This document shows positions 62,331-64,000 of a stretch of DNA of 64,000 bases, in pieces; positions within the stretch are counted from its first letter, which is position 1, and each line of letters starts with the position of its first letter. The stretch is from contig OY997591.1 of the NCBI GenBank assembly GCA_963921825.1, positions 43,359,825 through 43,423,824 of the forward strand. The letters run 5' to 3'. A model generated the notes under the pieces. The model did not search any database, had not been told where the DNA came from, and was given only the letters and a program-made list of their open reading frames with translations. This DNA is from Erodium maritimum (taxonomy: Eukaryota > Streptophyta > Magnoliopsida > Geraniales > Geraniaceae). Position numbers and translations under genes: made by a program.

Positions 62331-64000
62331 CTAGTGAGCCAAGTGCGGTTGGTCATTATATGATCTTTTTGGGACGCGCGTGAACGTCCTTGTGTTTTGA
62401 TCGAACCGGTTGTTCTAAACGAGACTTTGTACTACCGATCCAAGTAGGATCCCTTTAAGACACAGGAGAACGTCCCTTTATGATAAATCGAACCACTTGA
62501 GTTAAATTGAATTATGAATACTTAAGTTTTAAATGCAACGAGTACACGAGATGTCCCGTGTTTACAGTCCGAGAGGGACCAGGAGTCGCCCCGCTGTGGG
62601 ACAAAGCCAGACACCAGCCGTTGGTCTGGCAGGGACAGTGAGCGCCAGGGTGCGGCTTCCACAGGGCACCAGAGTTTTGAGGTAGACCGGTAGGGTCACC
62701 ATCGAGCGTTCTTCCAATCGCAGAGTCGACTCAGGCGACCCCTATGGATGAGGTGGTTCGCGCAGTACCACCAGCGCTCAGCAGGAGACTACAGTACCGG
62801 CACCATAGTCTGTGCCTACGACAGACGCCGTCACTATCGAGAGGCCAGGCCAGATGCACAGCAACACGGCCAGGCTCCCAGAAATTTTCGTAGGTTGAGT
62901 ACGCCAATCAATCCCGGGGGTTCAGACCCCGAGGCAGTTGTAGTATGGTTGGAGTGGATTACCCGCAACTTCATTACTTCAAGAGTATTCGGATGGTCAT
63001 CTGAGAATATTTTCGCGACCGTTCAGCTTGAGAGAGAAGCATGATACTGGTGGCAGCATGTAGAGATCAGGGTTGGAGGGACTTTTAGCTGTTCAATAGA
63101 TTGTTTCTGGAACAGTATCTTTCCCCGTATCTGTTCGAGAGGACCAACACCAGCAGTTGTTGGATATGCAGTAGAGAGGGATGACCGTCTCTAAGTATGA
63201 GGCGAGGTTCACGTTCCTACACCGCTTCGCGGCGAGATGGTGCAAACCGAGGAGAGCCGCCACAGGCGTTCGAGAGAGGACTCACCCCATCTGTCGCGGA
63301 TCAAGTTATTACCTTCAGAATGAGGATTTTCTGTACTAGTGGATCAGGCGCTAGCCGTTGAGAAGCATCTTCAAGAGACTGCCAGAGCGCGGGAGAACGG
63401 GCCGAGGCCGAGTGGCTTCCTAAGGCCGTCAAGGAGTCGCAATACTAAGAGGTAGAGGACCTCAGGATTGTTTGAACCACGGACCCAGTCCGATGGGACA
63501 CGACGGGTTGGGGCAGCAGCGTCGGTTGGACCTGCCCCGGTGGCACAGTTTTGTCCTTCGTGCAAACAGTGTGGACATCTGGGCCGGAACTGCCCATGGA
63601 ATGTTGTATTCACAAACCGTCCTACAGGTCGGCCTACGAGAGCCGATAAGAGGACATGCTATCACAGCAGCAGATTCTTCCACCACCATCGAGAGGACGA
63701 CTTCTGATTCAGCAGGGCCAAGCATACGCGATTGCCGGGCCCCGAGCTGAGGGACTTGATACCGATCTTGAGATCGCTTAGAGTGCCCGTTTACGATTTA
63801 CATTGTGGATTATGTTTGCTAACACTTGAGCTTTACACTTGGTCGTATTGTTTTCGTGGTTATTTTCCGTTGGAACAAAATTAAAACTGGTAAACCCTAC
63901 CCGTATCTTAACACACCGACTAGAGGTGTGGTAGTACCGATTAGTCTCAGTTTGAGTTTGAAAGAGGAGTAACAGACCTTGTCGTACTGAAAGTTCTTTT

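Larger units (their letters stand above)
60565..64000 (+). mobile_element. Interior of the third Ty3 element, running off the window
   Basis: A primer-site variant at 60565-60582 opens the interior. About 2 kb of leader follow with a 32-bp array and an (AT)11 run. A gag region then lies at about 62.56-63.70 kb: a Retrotrans_gag-like stretch (PGGSDPEAVVVWLEWI, then FATVQLEREA) and a CCHC knuckle near 63.55 kb (CPSCKQCGHLGRNC). Protease and pol would lie beyond 64000. The gag is broken in a few places. Confidence 0.75.

Overview
The window is nuclear DNA of a flowering plant, most likely a eudicot. It holds one intron-rich host gene set in dense, nested transposable elements. The plant assignment rests on a SEC24A-type gene with plant-like GT-AG introns, on Ty3 and Ty1/Copia families primed by initiator tRNA-Met, and on Athila-like, Mutator, PIF/Harbinger and plant LINE ORF1-type sequences. 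No bacterial operon, CRISPR array, rRNA gene or tRNA gene was seen. Left part (1-11.25 kb): the 3' part of a Ty3-type LTR, a 121-bp tandem array, a decayed Athila-like element, LINE ORF1-like remnants in two orientations, and a 2.5-kb Mutator-type element with perfect 9-bp target duplications. Host gene (13.06-21.3 kb, minus strand): a SEC24A homologue, the COPII inner-coat cargo adaptor. Twelve coding exons plus an untranslated first exon could be placed by eye. They sum to 2,925 bp, exactly 975 codons including the stop, and every junction keeps frame. A 395-bp Mutator MITE with a 9-bp duplication lies just downstream. Upstream of SEC24A (21.47-40.22 kb): a non-autonomous LTR element flanked by AAAGT on both sides was inserted about 170 bp upstream of the likely TATA box. 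A tandem pair of Ty3 (chromovirus, Tekay/Del-like) copies with three LTR segments later landed inside it. The former upstream flank of SEC24A is therefore now near 40.2 kb. Right part (40.2-64 kb): intergenic flank, a PIF/Harbinger transposase relic, a short LINE ORF1-type insertion with an 8-bp direct repeat, and an AT-rich inverted-repeat element. These are followed by a Ty1/Copia element whose 5' LTR contains a solo LTR of its own family with 5-bp duplication CTATT, and a head-to-head inverted copy of that element's 3' end. Last come a Ty3 LTR fragment and the start of another Ty3 element (LTR, primer site, gag) that runs off the window. Only SEC24A is a confident functional gene. The most interesting structures are the dated nesting at the SEC24A promoter, the solo-LTR-in-LTR, a hairpin plus acceptor-like motif shared by the long LTRs, and the short LINE ORF1-only elements.
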